Position numbers and translations under genes: made by a program
Notes under the pieces: generated by a model
What the model was told of the DNA's origin: nothing
Database searches by the model: none
The model's input: only the letters and a program-made list of their open reading frames with translations
Part shown: positions 6,261 to 14,236 of the stretch, in pieces
Numbering within the stretch: the stretch's first letter is position 1
Layout of the letters: each line of letters opens with the position of its first letter
Source of the DNA: CAZADH01 sp964483805
GTDB lineage: Bacteria; Muiribacteriota; Ozemobacteria; Ozemobacterales; Ozemobacteraceae
DNA: 27,614 nucleotides
Direction: 5' to 3'
Assembly: GCA_964483805.1 (NCBI GenBank)
Contig: CAZADH010000048.1
Location: forward strand, 1-27,614

Positions 6261-8600
6261 TTACGGTTTTACTGAACCCGACGCCGCGGGTGCCGCCGTC
6301 GTCGCCGCGGCCGGCGCGGTTGCCGACGCCGTGCCACTGGCCACCGCCGTCCCCGGAGCACCCGCCACAGCAGCGGGTTTGGGCGGGGGCGTCAATGCCT
6401 GGCGAATTGCGTCACGCTGGATCCAGCACAGGGCGAGCAGCGCGCCGAGCACGACGAACCACACCAGCCGCCGCGGCCACGGGTTGACCGGTTCGGCGAA
6501 CGGGTCATCCAGGAGCCGACTGCTGTTGGGCGGCAAGACGGCCTGCTGGGTCAGCGAGGCGGCAAACGACAGATTCATGGTGGCCCGCGTGTTGATGGCC
6601 CAGCCGTTGGCATCGAGCAGCGGGCCGAGGTTGCGGCGGCGCAGACGCATGGCCGCCATCAGCATCGAGGGGCCCGAAATGGCGAGCAATACACCAGCAA
6701 TAGCGACGGGCATCTGCCACCACGACAGAGCAAGAAACCCGGTGACGACCGAGGCGATGGCGGTGCCGATGGCGCCGATGGCCAGGCCGATGGCCGCAAA
6801 GATGCCGGCGAACCGGCCGACATCGAAGGGAGCCGCCGGCGGGGCTGCGGGGGCCGGAGCGGCCGTCACCGTTACTTTGGTTTCTGCGTGTTTGGCGGCA
6901 TCGGCAACGCCGCCGGCCATCTGTTCCTGAACCGCTTTGTCTTTTGACGCGGCGAACTTCTCGGCCTGCTCGGTGATCATCTGCGCGAGCCGCCGATAGG
7001 GTGACCAGAACGCTTCGCCGATGCTGATCGGGTGCGAAATGACCTTGACCACCGTGGCTTCCCAGTCGCGCCCCTGGCGATCGATGAACACGCCGTTGCG
7101 CCCGACGATGAGCTGTTCGCCGTCGCCGGCAGTGAACGCCGCGGCAATCGTGCACTTCTCGGCGCTGCCGGGGCGAATACAATCGCAATACACCAGGTAG
7201 GTCAGGCACAGGTTGGCCATGGCCGCGTGGCGATCGGGGTTTTCGACACGCACGCACAGATCGCAACTGCGGCCGTCGAGAAAGAGCGTGCCGGCCTGGA
7301 ACACGGCCTTCGATTTGGGAGCATAGAAATCGCGAAACGACACGAAGTTGCACAGCAGGGTGTGCAGGTGGCGGTGCAAGCGGACCAGTCGGTCGAGCGA
7401 CGCGATGGCGTTGGCCTGCGTCTCCAGCGCGAGGTCTTGGCGGATCAATTCGCGCACCGTTTTCTCGCCCGACCCAGCGAGGATCTCGCGCACCCGTGGC
7501 AGGCCCAGCGACTCGACGCAGGTTTGCGGTTTGGCCGCCATCCAGGCGCGATAGGGGGCGAAGGCTGCTTTTGTCGCCGTCCATTGGGCCAGCGTCAGCT
7601 CGCGGCCCGTGGGGGTCAACAAAGCTTGACGAACCAGCAACGGTTGTAGAACCAGCGGTTGCAGGCGGGCGACGGCGTCAGCCCACGCCGGGTTGAGACC
7701 TTCGTGGAGCGGCAGGGCGCGACCGGGCTCGATGCGGGCCAGCGGGAACTCTGACAACTCGGGGGCATCGAGGTTCAGCATCCGGCCGCTCATGGCCTCG
7801 AAATCCTTTTCGCTGCGGTTCAGCGGCGCCTGCGCGCGCACGTCGAAAGCGGCCAGCCGTGTTCGGGCAAAGTAATCATCGATCTTGGCTTCGAGGCTGC
7901 GCAATACGCCGTCAGCCTCGGCGGTTTTCGGCCCAAGCGGCATCAGCGTCGGGTCGGTATCCGGCTTGCCGCCCCAGTCGGCAAACGTGCGGGCGTCGGC
8001 GAGAAAACGGTCGAGACTCGCCGCCGAAATGCCGGGTTCGCCGGACCGGTCAGGTTCAGCACCACAGCATGCCACGATCTCTTCGATCAATTTCTTGGTG
8101 TCGGCGTCGCCGGCAGCAGTGACAGGAACAATGCCGTCGCCGTTGAACCGGGTTGCGGCAAAAATCTTGGTGGTGTCGGCGACATCATCGACGGAAATCG
8201 TGGCAGCATCTTTCTTGCCCAGATTGTTGAGAATCTCGCGGGCCGAGTCGAGCAGAACCTTGCCCTCGGGGTCCTGAGCGTTGATCGAGGTCAGCGGCAG
8301 CGCCTCGGGGCGGCGCGGCAGGTCGTCGAGACTGACGAGAACCTTCTTCAACCAACCGATGGCGGCGAGAATCTCGGGCACGCGCACGCGGCCATCTTTG
8401 TCGGCGTCGAGCAACTCGAGCGTGCGTTGATCGAATTCGAGGCCTTTGACGGGGCAACTCAGCGCCGCCCACAGCTTGGGATCGAGACGCTCGAGTGCTG
8501 CCAGATCGGCGCCGGAATCGAGGCTGACCTGATCGAGGCCGCCGTAGCGGAAAAACCGCCATTGATGCGATGACGAGGGACGTTGGGCCGCATTGTTCAT
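6261..8600 (-). CDS. EF-hand-like membrane-anchored protein of unknown function
   Basis: A 779-aa protein that I do not recognise as a named family. The start ATG at 8600 has GGGAGGTC just upstream. Residues 65-76 are a textbook EF-hand calcium loop (DADKDGRVRVPE); a second partial loop (RFNGDGIVPV) lies at about 151-160. The long middle region is soluble and has CxxC (SCDLC) and CDC cysteines around 440-480. Hydrophobic segments at about 597-625, 627-650 and 712-727 suggest membrane insertion near the C-terminus, with no N-terminal signal peptide. The last 40 residues are a Pro/Ala/Thr/Ser-rich tail. It is convergent with the pilin operon. It could be a calcium-responsive membrane protein; nothing in the sequence shows its partner. 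Confidence 0.82.
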   Translation of the reverse strand: MNNAAQRPSSSHQWRFFRYGGLDQVSLDSGADLAALERLDPKLWAALSCPVKGLEFDQRTLELLDADKDGRVRVPEILAAIGWLKKVLVSLDDLPRRPEALPLTSINAQDPEGKVLLDSAREILNNLGKKDAATISVDDVADTTKIFAATRFNGDGIVPVTAAGDADTKKLIEEIVACCGAEPDRSGEPGISAASLDRFLADARTFADWGGKPDTDPTLMPLGPKTAEADGVLRSLEAKIDDYFARTRLAAFDVRAQAPLNRSEKDFEAMSGRMLNLDAPELSEFPLARIEPGRALPLHEGLNPAWADAVARLQPLVLQPLLVRQALLTPTGRELTLAQWTATKAAFAPYRAWMAAKPQTCVESLGLPRVREILAGSGEKTVRELIRQDLALETQANAIASLDRLVRLHRHLHTLLCNFVSFRDFYAPKSKAVFQAGTLFLDGRSCDLCVRVENPDRHAAMANLCLTYLVYCDCIRPGSAEKCTIAAAFTAGDGEQLIVGRNGVFIDRQGRDWEATVVKVISHPISIGEAFWSPYRRLAQMITEQAEKFAASKDKAVQEQMAGGVADAAKHAETKVTVTAAPAPAAPPAAPFDVGRFAGIFAAIGLAIGAIGTAIASVVTGFLALSWWQMPVAIAGVLLAISGPSMLMAAMRLRRRNLGPLLDANGWAINTRATMNLSFAASLTQQAVLPPNSSRLLDDPFAEPVNPWPRRLVWFVVLGALLALCWIQRDAIRQALTPPPKPAAVAGAPGTAVASGTASATAPAAATTAAPAASGSVKP

Positions 8601-8629
8601 GTCAAAGACCTCCCGATGATGGTTGCGCG

Positions 8630-8658
8630 ATACTAACAGGGATGGTCCACCCTGGCAA
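8630..8658 (-). promoter_or_regulatory. Sigma-70-like promoter of the EF-hand gene
   Basis: Read on the - strand: -35 TTGCCA (8658-8653), 17-bp spacer, -10 TAGTAT (8635-8630), predicting a start near 8623 and a leader of about 23 nt. The spacer carries an imperfect dyad (CAGGG..CCCTG), which could be an operator. This suggests the EF-hand gene can be transcribed separately from the upstream PLP-enzyme gene, 120 bp away on the same strand. Confidence 0.5.
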
Positions 8659-8720
8659 ATCTCGGCGCGCGGTTGCCGGGCAATCGCCTGACTGCGCCGC
8701 TACTTGTGGCCCGTGCCGAA

Positions 8721-9845
8721 TCAATACCGCCCCTTGACCGGCCAGGTGTCGATGAGATCGCCGCCCCGCACCACGTGCAGTTGCGAATGCAGATTGACCA
8801 CGGCACAGGCATGATTGGGGATGACGCGAAGTCGCGTGCCGATCGGCGGAACCGCACTGCCGGGCGGAACGGTGACCACGCCGTGTTCCTCTGAAAGTCG
8901 TGCCACCACCCAATCGGGATGACCGATGATGCGGCCGTGGCCGGGCGCGCGCTCGAGCCCGTGGGCGCCGCGATCGAGCGCGAAGGTCTTGCTGCCGCCG
9001 TCAATGACAAACCGATCGGGATAAGCAGCGAGCACGGTCGTCAACACGTTTAATGCACAGTTGTCGATCGCGGCCACACCGAGCGCCAACTGGATGGCGT
9101 CGTGAAACACGTAGTTGCCCGGGCGCACCTCGGTGACGCCGGGGACGGCGGCGCAGTGGGGCAGGGTGGGGGTGGAGCCGACGCTGACGGTGCGGCACTC
9201 GAGACCCGCGTTGCGCAGGATCCGGGCGGCGAGCGTGGCGGTTTCGCCTTCGGTCTTCCCGATGGCGGCTATTTCAGGCACGGTTGCCGCGGCATAGGCG
9301 TGACCGGCGTGTGTAAATACGCCGTCAATATACAAGCCGGGCGTGGCGGCGATGTGGCGGCCGAGGGTCACGAGGGCTTCGTCGGGCGTCATCCCGCAAC
9401 GGTGATGCCCGCAGTCGATCTCGATGCGCACGCGCAAGGGCTGACGATCCTGGGGTCCCGGCGCTGGGGTTCGTGCGCAGGCTGATTGCGATTCGGCCAG
9501 TGCCGCCACCTGATCGGCATGGTCGACGGCGACGGCGATCGTGGCGCGGGCGCGCAATGCGTGCAGTCGCGCCAGAGCAGCGATACCGAGCACGGGGCGC
9601 GCGATGAAGATGTCGTCGTGGCCGGCGTCGGTCATTGCCTCGGCTTCGCTGATCGTTGCCACGGTCAGACCAATCGCCCCGGCGTTTCGTTGTCGGCAGG
9701 CGATGGCCGGACATTTGTGCGTTTTGATGTGCGGACGCAGGGCAACCCCACATTGTTGCGCGACGGCAGCGGCAGCGGCGATATTGCGATCGAGCACGTC
9801 AAGGTCAACGAGAAGGGCGGGGGTGGGCAGGTCGAGGAACGTCAT
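8721..9845 (-). CDS. PLP- and metal-dependent D-serine dehydratase / D-threonine aldolase family enzyme
   Basis: A 374-aa fold-type III (alanine-racemase-like) PLP enzyme acting on D-3-hydroxy amino acids. RPHIKTHK (residues 37-44) holds the PLP lysine (Lys41). The active-site barrel motifs RIEIDCGHHRCGM, VFTHAGHAY, VSVGSTPT and EVRPGNYVFHD are present. Near the C-terminus, PNHAC places His345 and Cys347 as an HxC metal site. In characterised D-serine dehydratases zinc is held by His and Cys, whereas D-threonine aldolases use a different second ligand, so D-serine dehydratase is slightly favoured. The start ATG at 9845 follows GGAGAAG. A -10-like TACAAT lies at 9895-9890 (- strand) without a convincing -35. 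Likely cytoplasmic role: D-amino-acid breakdown to a keto acid or aldehyde. Substrate unproven. Confidence 0.85.
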   Translation of the reverse strand: MTFLDLPTPALLVDLDVLDRNIAAAAAVAQQCGVALRPHIKTHKCPAIACRQRNAGAIGLTVATISEAEAMTDAGHDDIFIARPVLGIAALARLHALRARATIAVAVDHADQVAALAESQSACARTPAPGPQDRQPLRVRIEIDCGHHRCGMTPDEALVTLGRHIAATPGLYIDGVFTHAGHAYAAATVPEIAAIGKTEGETATLAARILRNAGLECRTVSVGSTPTLPHCAAVPGVTEVRPGNYVFHDAIQLALGVAAIDNCALNVLTTVLAAYPDRFVIDGGSKTFALDRGAHGLERAPGHGRIIGHPDWVVARLSEEHGVVTVPPGSAVPPIGTRLRVIPNHACAVVNLHSQLHVVRGGDLIDTWPVKGRY

Positions 9846-10246
9846 CGGGCTTCTCCGTGTGAATGCCAGTGTTTGGAATCGACCTGCTCATTGTACTCGA
9901 TCGGAGGTCCGCTGGTCGGTCGCGTCGTCATGTCTCTTCTCGCATCTCGTTGTCTTGATCTCTGTGGCCAGTGCATGTTCCTGAATGTGTATCACAGTTC
10001 TGAGAGAATCTCGTCGATGCATACTTGCCATGCCACCCCGATCGACAGGCGACAGCAAGGGCGTGTACCGACCCTGGCTGGTTTCGTTTGACGGAAAGGG
10101 AATGATCGTGCAAAACCCGCACATCCCTGGGAAACCCGCATCGGCAATGGACGAAATTTGTTCGAACTTTTGTCTCGCTCGACTGAAGCGAATTTGCCGC
10201 GAATCGGTTCAGCGAGATTACGATTCGGCGCGCGATTGACCCATCC

Positions 10247-10276
10247 TTGACAGGCATAATCAGCGGGGGGTATACT
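10247..10276 (+). promoter_or_regulatory. Near-consensus sigma-70 promoter for nrdD
   Basis: TTGACA (10247-10252), 18-bp spacer, TATACT (10271-10276): a perfect -35 and a 5/6 -10. The predicted start near 10283 gives a leader of about 316 nt before nrdD. A small hairpin TCACG/CGTGA (10285-10298) would sit right at the 5' end of the transcript. The part of the gap left of it (9846-10246) holds no gene or structure I can support. Confidence 0.7.
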
Positions 10277-10473
10277 TCTTCCCGTCACGACGACGTGAGG
10301 GCACGGATCTCCGAGGAACAGTCAGATCTACTTGGTTCGGTTCCTGGTCCAGGGGGTGTGCTTTCCTGTGGCCGCAGCGTCCGGGTGCCCTTGCACTGTC
10401 GATTTCATGGTGAATTCATCTGCCGGTTGCACGGCGTACTGTCGTGCGCGCGGACGAAACTGTTCTTTGTCTG

Positions 10474-10521
10474 AAAACGGAGGTGTGTGGGGTATGACGT
10501 GCAACCATGCACCTCCGTTTT
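10474..10521 (+). promoter_or_regulatory. Leader hairpin sequestering a Shine-Dalgarno, upstream of nrdD
   Basis: AAAACGGAGGTG (10474-10485) pairs perfectly with CACCTCCGTTTT (10510-10521). Five further pairs inside (10486-10490 with 10505-10509, two of them G-U) give a 17-bp stem with a 14-nt loop. The left arm contains a perfect Shine-Dalgarno (GGAGGTG) for a mini-ORF starting at 10494. The right arm ends in TTTT, so it could also act as a weak intrinsic terminator. It lies about 190-240 nt into the nrdD leader and 77 nt before the nrdD start, which suits attenuation or translational control. No known riboswitch class was recognised. Confidence 0.6.
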
Positions 10522-10532
10522 GTCGTCGATAG
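10494..10532 (+). CDS. Possible 12-residue leader peptide of nrdD
   Basis: ATG 10494 lies 8 nt after a perfect Shine-Dalgarno (GGAGGTG, 10479-10485) and opens a 12-codon frame, MTCNHAPPFCRR, ending at TAG 10530-10532, 66 nt before nrdD. Codons 6-9 are the right arm of the hairpin that buries its own Shine-Dalgarno, so a ribosome translating it would unfold the stem. The peptide has two Cys, a Pro-Pro pair and an Arg-Arg end, features that could cause regulated pausing. The same frame is open further upstream (back to a TTG at 10332), but without a ribosome-binding site. Translation is not proven; the case rests on the ribosome-binding site and position. Confidence 0.4.
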   Translation: MTCNHAPPFCRR

Positions 10533-10598
10533 GGTTTCAGGGTGGTTTGGGTTCGGGGCAGTTCGCAGAAAAATATCAGATAACGAGGAGCGGGAACG

Positions 10599-12866
10599 AT
10601 GGTTTCAGTGCGGGAGTGCAAGACAATCGTGCGGCGGGACGGTACCCGGGTACCGTTTGATCCCAATAAGATCTTCACGGCCATTTCGAAGGCGGGATCG
10701 GCGACCGGCGAGTTTGGCGAAACGGAAGCGCGCAAACTGGCCGAGCAGGTGGTGCGGGTCATTGCGAACCGCCACAAACGGAACGTCCCGACGGTCGAAG
10801 AGATCCAGGATCTCGTCGAAAACGTGCTGATCGGCGCCGACTATCTGACCACCGCCCGCTCCTATATCGTGTACCGCGAGCAGCACCGGGCCATGCGCGA
10901 AGGGTCGCAGGCGTTTGTCGATGCGGTCGCTTCGATCAACGATTATCTGGGCCAGCAAGACTGGCGCGTGAATGCCAATGCAAATCAGGGGTATTCCCTG
11001 GGTGGCATGATCCTCAACACCAGCGGGAAGCTCACGGCCAACTACTGGTTGTCGCATGTGTACCCTCCCGAAATTGGTGAGGCGCATCGGCAGGGCGATT
11101 ACCATATCCACGATCTCGACATGTTGTCGGGGTACTGTGCCGGTTGGTCGCTGCGCATGTTCCTGCAGGAGGGTTTCAACGGTGTTCAGGGCAAGGTCGA
11201 GGCGAAAGCGCCCAAGCACCTCTCGAGCGCACTGGGACAGATGGTCAATTTTCTTGGTACCCTGCAAAACGAATGGGCCGGTGCTCAGGCCTTCAGTTCG
11301 TTCGATACCTATCTGGCGCCCTTTGTTCGGCGGCAACACCTCAGCTACCGCGAAGTGCATCAGCAGATGCAGGAATTCATTTACAATTTGAATGTTCCGT
11401 CGCGCTGGGGTACGCAAACCCCGTTCACAAACCTGACCTTCGATTGGGTGTGTCCCGAAGACCTGCGCAACCAGCAGCCGCTCGTGGCCGGCGAGGTGCA
11501 GGATTTCACCTATGGTGACCTGCAGCCCGAAATGGACATGATCAACCGCGCGTTCCTCGAGGTCATGACGGCCGGCGACGCGAAGGGCCGGGTGTTCACG
11601 TTCCCGATCCCGACCTACAACATCACGCCCGACTTCGATTGGGAACACCCGAATTGCGATCAGTTGTTTGAGTTGACCGCCAAATACGGGTTGCCCTACT
11701 TCCAGAATTTCCTCAACTCCGATCTGAAGCCGAGCATGGTGCGCAGCATGTGCTGTCGCCTGCAGCTCGACCTGCGCGAGTTGCTCAAGCGCGGAAACGG
11801 CCTGTTCGGCTCCGGTGAGCAGACCGGCTCGATCGGCGTCGTGACGCTCAATTGCGCCCGCATTGGTTACGAGCACAAGGGCAACAAAGAAGAGTTGTTC
11901 AAGAAGCTCGATCACCTTCTCGGTCTGGCGAAGCGCAGTCTCGATCTCAAGCGCAAGACGATCCAGCGGCACATCGATGGCGGTCTGTTCCCGTATACCC
12001 GTCGGTATCTGGGCAACCTGCGCAATCACTTTTCGACCATCGGTGTCAACGGGCTGAACGAGTGCATTCGCAACTTCACCGACGATCGCGAGTCGATTGT
12101 CAGCGAGTGGGGTACTGCGTTTGCGCTCGAGATGCTGCAGCATATCCGCAACCGCATGACCGAGTTCCAGCAAGAGACCGGTCACCTGTTCAACCTCGAG
12201 GCGTCGCCCGCCGAGGGCGCGACCTATCGCTTCGCCCGCGAAGACCGCAAGCGCTACCCGGATATCATCCAGGCCGGCAGCGATGACGCGCCCTATTACA
12301 CAAATTCGTCGCAGTTGCCGGTCGGCTACTCCGATGATCCGTTCGAAGTGTTGGGCCAGCAAGAAAAATTACAGCAGCAATACACCGGAGGGACGGTCAT
12401 CCACCTCTACATGGGTGAACGCATCTCGACAGCCACTGCCTGCCGTCGCCTGGTGCGCAAGGTTCTCGAGAACTTCAAGGTGCCGTACATCACGGTGACG
12501 CCGACCTTCTCGATCTGCCCCAGTCACGGTTATCTGGCCGGTGAGCATCGCTTCTGTCCGTCGTGCGACGAAGAGAAGACCGTTGCGATCGTGCGTGCGC
12601 AAGAGGCGCGCACCGGCGAAGCAGTGGCTCGCGAGACCGTGGCCCTGGCCGAAGACCAGCGGCAGCGCTGCGAGGTATGGACGCGGGTCATGGGATATCA
12701 TCGCCCGGTGTCGCAGTTCAATGCCGGCAAGAAGAGCGAGTTCGCCGAGCGCAAGGCGTTCGTCGAGAACAAGGTTCCGGCAGAGCACGAGACGGTGAAG
12801 AAGACCGCGCGGCGTGCGCCGACACCCAAGACGCAGAGCGAAAAGGAAGCTGCCGCCGAGGGCTGA
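10599..12866 (+). CDS. nrdD: Anaerobic (class III) ribonucleoside-triphosphate reductase
   Basis: Oxygen-sensitive glycyl-radical enzyme that reduces NTPs to dNTPs for DNA synthesis in the cytoplasm. 755 aa; ATG 10599 follows GAGGAG with 8-nt spacing. Residues about 5-95 form an ATP-cone allosteric domain (VRRDGTRVPFDPNKIFTAI). The catalytic barrel holds SMCCRLQLDL (Cys385/Cys386, candidate thiyl-radical site) and TLNCARIGY (Cys419). A zinc site follows as CPSH...CPSC (Cys640, His643, Cys653, Cys656). The glycyl radical is Gly699 in TRVMGYHRPVSQFNAGK. About 35 Lys/Ala/Glu-rich residues trail after the radical domain, longer than usual. The activase gene lies 170 bp downstream. The long structured leader upstream suggests post-initiation regulation. 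It is the only RNR seen here; others may exist outside the window. Confidence 0.97.
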   Translation: MVSVRECKTIVRRDGTRVPFDPNKIFTAISKAGSATGEFGETEARKLAEQVVRVIANRHKRNVPTVEEIQDLVENVLIGADYLTTARSYIVYREQHRAMREGSQAFVDAVASINDYLGQQDWRVNANANQGYSLGGMILNTSGKLTANYWLSHVYPPEIGEAHRQGDYHIHDLDMLSGYCAGWSLRMFLQEGFNGVQGKVEAKAPKHLSSALGQMVNFLGTLQNEWAGAQAFSSFDTYLAPFVRRQHLSYREVHQQMQEFIYNLNVPSRWGTQTPFTNLTFDWVCPEDLRNQQPLVAGEVQDFTYGDLQPEMDMINRAFLEVMTAGDAKGRVFTFPIPTYNITPDFDWEHPNCDQLFELTAKYGLPYFQNFLNSDLKPSMVRSMCCRLQLDLRELLKRGNGLFGSGEQTGSIGVVTLNCARIGYEHKGNKEELFKKLDHLLGLAKRSLDLKRKTIQRHIDGGLFPYTRRYLGNLRNHFSTIGVNGLNECIRNFTDDRESIVSEWGTAFALEMLQHIRNRMTEFQQETGHLFNLEASPAEGATYRFAREDRKRYPDIIQAGSDDAPYYTNSSQLPVGYSDDPFEVLGQQEKLQQQYTGGTVIHLYMGERISTATACRRLVRKVLENFKVPYITVTPTFSICPSHGYLAGEHRFCPSCDEEKTVAIVRAQEARTGEAVARETVALAEDQRQRCEVWTRVMGYHRPVSQFNAGKKSEFAERKAFVENKVPAEHETVKKTARRAPTPKTQSEKEAAAEG

Positions 12867-12908
12867 GCGGTTTTTCTCGCGGGATCGACTGCGGTCCTTC
12901 CCGAGCAT

Positions 12909-12961
12909 CCCGACATCAACCCGGTCTGGTGCCCAGAATGGGCACCAGACCGGTTGTCGGG
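12909..12961 (+). other. Long interrupted hairpin between nrdD and nrdG
   Basis: CCGGTCTGGTGCCC (12921-12934) and its exact complement (12940-12953) form a 14-bp stem with an AGAAT loop. An outer 7-bp stem CCCGACA/TGTCGGG (12909-12915 with 12955-12961) extends it across an asymmetric internal loop of 5 and 1 nt. There is no T-tract after it, so it is not a standard intrinsic terminator. It may stabilise or process the nrdD-nrdG transcript and set their ratio. Confidence 0.6.
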
Positions 12962-13036
12962 GGCGTCCCTGATCCCCACTGCGGCATGCATGCGCGTTTG
13001 TTCTCTGGCGCCGCGAAGGCGTAATCGAGGCGGACC

Positions 13037-13834
13037 ATGACCTGTGACACCGTAGTTCTTGGCGGACTGCAACCGCTGACCACGATCGATTATCCTGGTC
13101 GTTTGGCGGCGGTGTTGTTTGCGCAGGGCTGTAACTTCCGTTGCTGTTATTGCCACAACCCTGAATTGCTGCCGTTTGCACCGGCGAGCGACCGGGTGGG
13201 TCCGACCTGGGCGGCGGCGTTGGCCTTGTTGGCGCGGCGGCGCGGTTTGCTCGACGGTGTGGTGTTCAGCGGCGGCGAGGCCACCTGTCAACCCGGAATC
13301 CTGGCGGCGATGCGGGCGGTGCACGACCTGGGTTTCGCGGTGGCGTTGCACACCAATGGCAGTCGCCCCGACGTGATTGCCGAGATGGTGCGCGAGCAGT
13401 TGCTCGACTTCGTGGCGCTTGATGTCAAGGCACCGCGTGAGATGTATTTACAAATCACCGGGCGCGACGCCGGGACCCAGGTCTGGGAGACCGTTGATAT
13501 TTTGGCGGCCAGCGGCATCGATACCGAGTATCGCACGACCGTTCACCCCGAGGTCCTCAGTGATCTGAGCCTGTTGCGCATGGCCGATGCCCTTTGTGCG
13601 CGCCGGGTCGAGCGGTTCGTCGTGCAGCAGTTCCGGCCAGGCAAGACGCTTGACAGTACTCTGGCGGACCCCGGTTCCGACTGGATCGATCCGGCGACGG
13701 TGGCGGGACTGGCTTCCCGTTTCGTCCGCTTCGAAGTCCGCGGCGAGGTGCCGCGGGTGCGTGTTGCCGGGGACCACGCCGTCTCGCGTCGCGAGGCCCG
13801 GGGTGGCACCGTCCTGACCACACGGGCGGCCTGA
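13037..13834 (+). CDS. nrdG: Anaerobic ribonucleotide reductase activating radical-SAM protein
   Basis: Radical-SAM activase that installs the glycyl radical on NrdD. The 265-aa protein carries the [4Fe-4S] motif CNFRCCYC (Cys32, Cys36, Cys39; CxxxCxxC), preceded by the typical TIDYPGRLAAVLFAQG, then the SAM-binding FSGGEA (78-83), LHTNGSRPD and DFVALDVKAP. It is longer than the short E. coli type and matches the approximately 230-aa anaerobic RNR/PFL-activase group, plus a short Arg-rich end. ATG 13037 follows GAGGCGG. It lies downstream of nrdD on the same strand with no promoter visible in between, so co-expression is likely. The third Cys neighbour (Cys37) makes a CC pair inside the motif, which is harmless in this family. 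Confidence 0.93.
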   Translation: MTCDTVVLGGLQPLTTIDYPGRLAAVLFAQGCNFRCCYCHNPELLPFAPASDRVGPTWAAALALLARRRGLLDGVVFSGGEATCQPGILAAMRAVHDLGFAVALHTNGSRPDVIAEMVREQLLDFVALDVKAPREMYLQITGRDAGTQVWETVDILAASGIDTEYRTTVHPEVLSDLSLLRMADALCARRVERFVVQQFRPGKTLDSTLADPGSDWIDPATVAGLASRFVRFEVRGEVPRVRVAGDHAVSRREARGGTVLTTRAA

Positions 13835-14072
13835 TTTTTCCCGTTCGCTGCTGGCGGCGCGCGCCGGATACGCTGCGGGCGCACGGCATGGGCCGACGTT
13901 TTCGGTGCAACATCTCAGTGAGCGGGGGCACGCGCCCGTTCCACGTCGGCCCGCTCGGCTCGCGGCACAGGTCCGCGAGCCTCACACCCCGCGGTCGGCC
14001 GCGTTGCGGCCTCCGAACTTCGCCGGCCAACGCCACCAGTAACTGAGACGTTACTTGTCGGTGCATCGGCGC

Positions 14073-14101
14073 TTGACAGCGTGCCGTCCGTGGGCAATAA
14101 T
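14073..14101 (+). promoter_or_regulatory. Sigma-70-like promoter of the DEAD-box helicase gene
   Basis: TTGACA (14073-14078), 17-bp spacer, AATAAT (14096-14101), predicting a start near 14108 and a leader of about 129 nt. An inverted repeat AGTAAC/GTTACT (14038-14055) lies just upstream and could be an operator. The rest of the 400-bp gap after nrdG (13835-14236) shows no gene I can support. Confidence 0.6.
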
Positions 14102-14236
14102 GAAGCGCGATTCGCGGCGCGGGGCACATGTCCCGACGCGTGCGTGCCCCGGGTGAAACCATCCGGTGCTAATTCCGCCGCCGACACAGCAATACAAGTG
14201 CAATGCGGCAGGTGACAGACAAGCAGGTTTTTCAAG

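Noticed and set aside
10320..10420. Possible cobalamin riboswitch in the nrdD leader (GGGGGTGTG and CCGCAGCG segments)
   Set aside because: The conserved GGTG-AAxTCC order, the full CCCGCxACTGT core and a B12 box GCCACTG are not present.
10332..10532. A 66-codon Cys-rich frame upstream of nrdD
   Set aside because: It would start at a TTG with no ribosome-binding site and has no family resemblance; only its last 12 codons, behind a perfect Shine-Dalgarno, are supported.
13835..14236. Small - strand frame of about 106 codons between nrdG and the helicase gene
   Set aside because: No ribosome-binding site, low-complexity Arg/Ala/Gly/Thr composition, and it would overlap the helicase promoter and leader.
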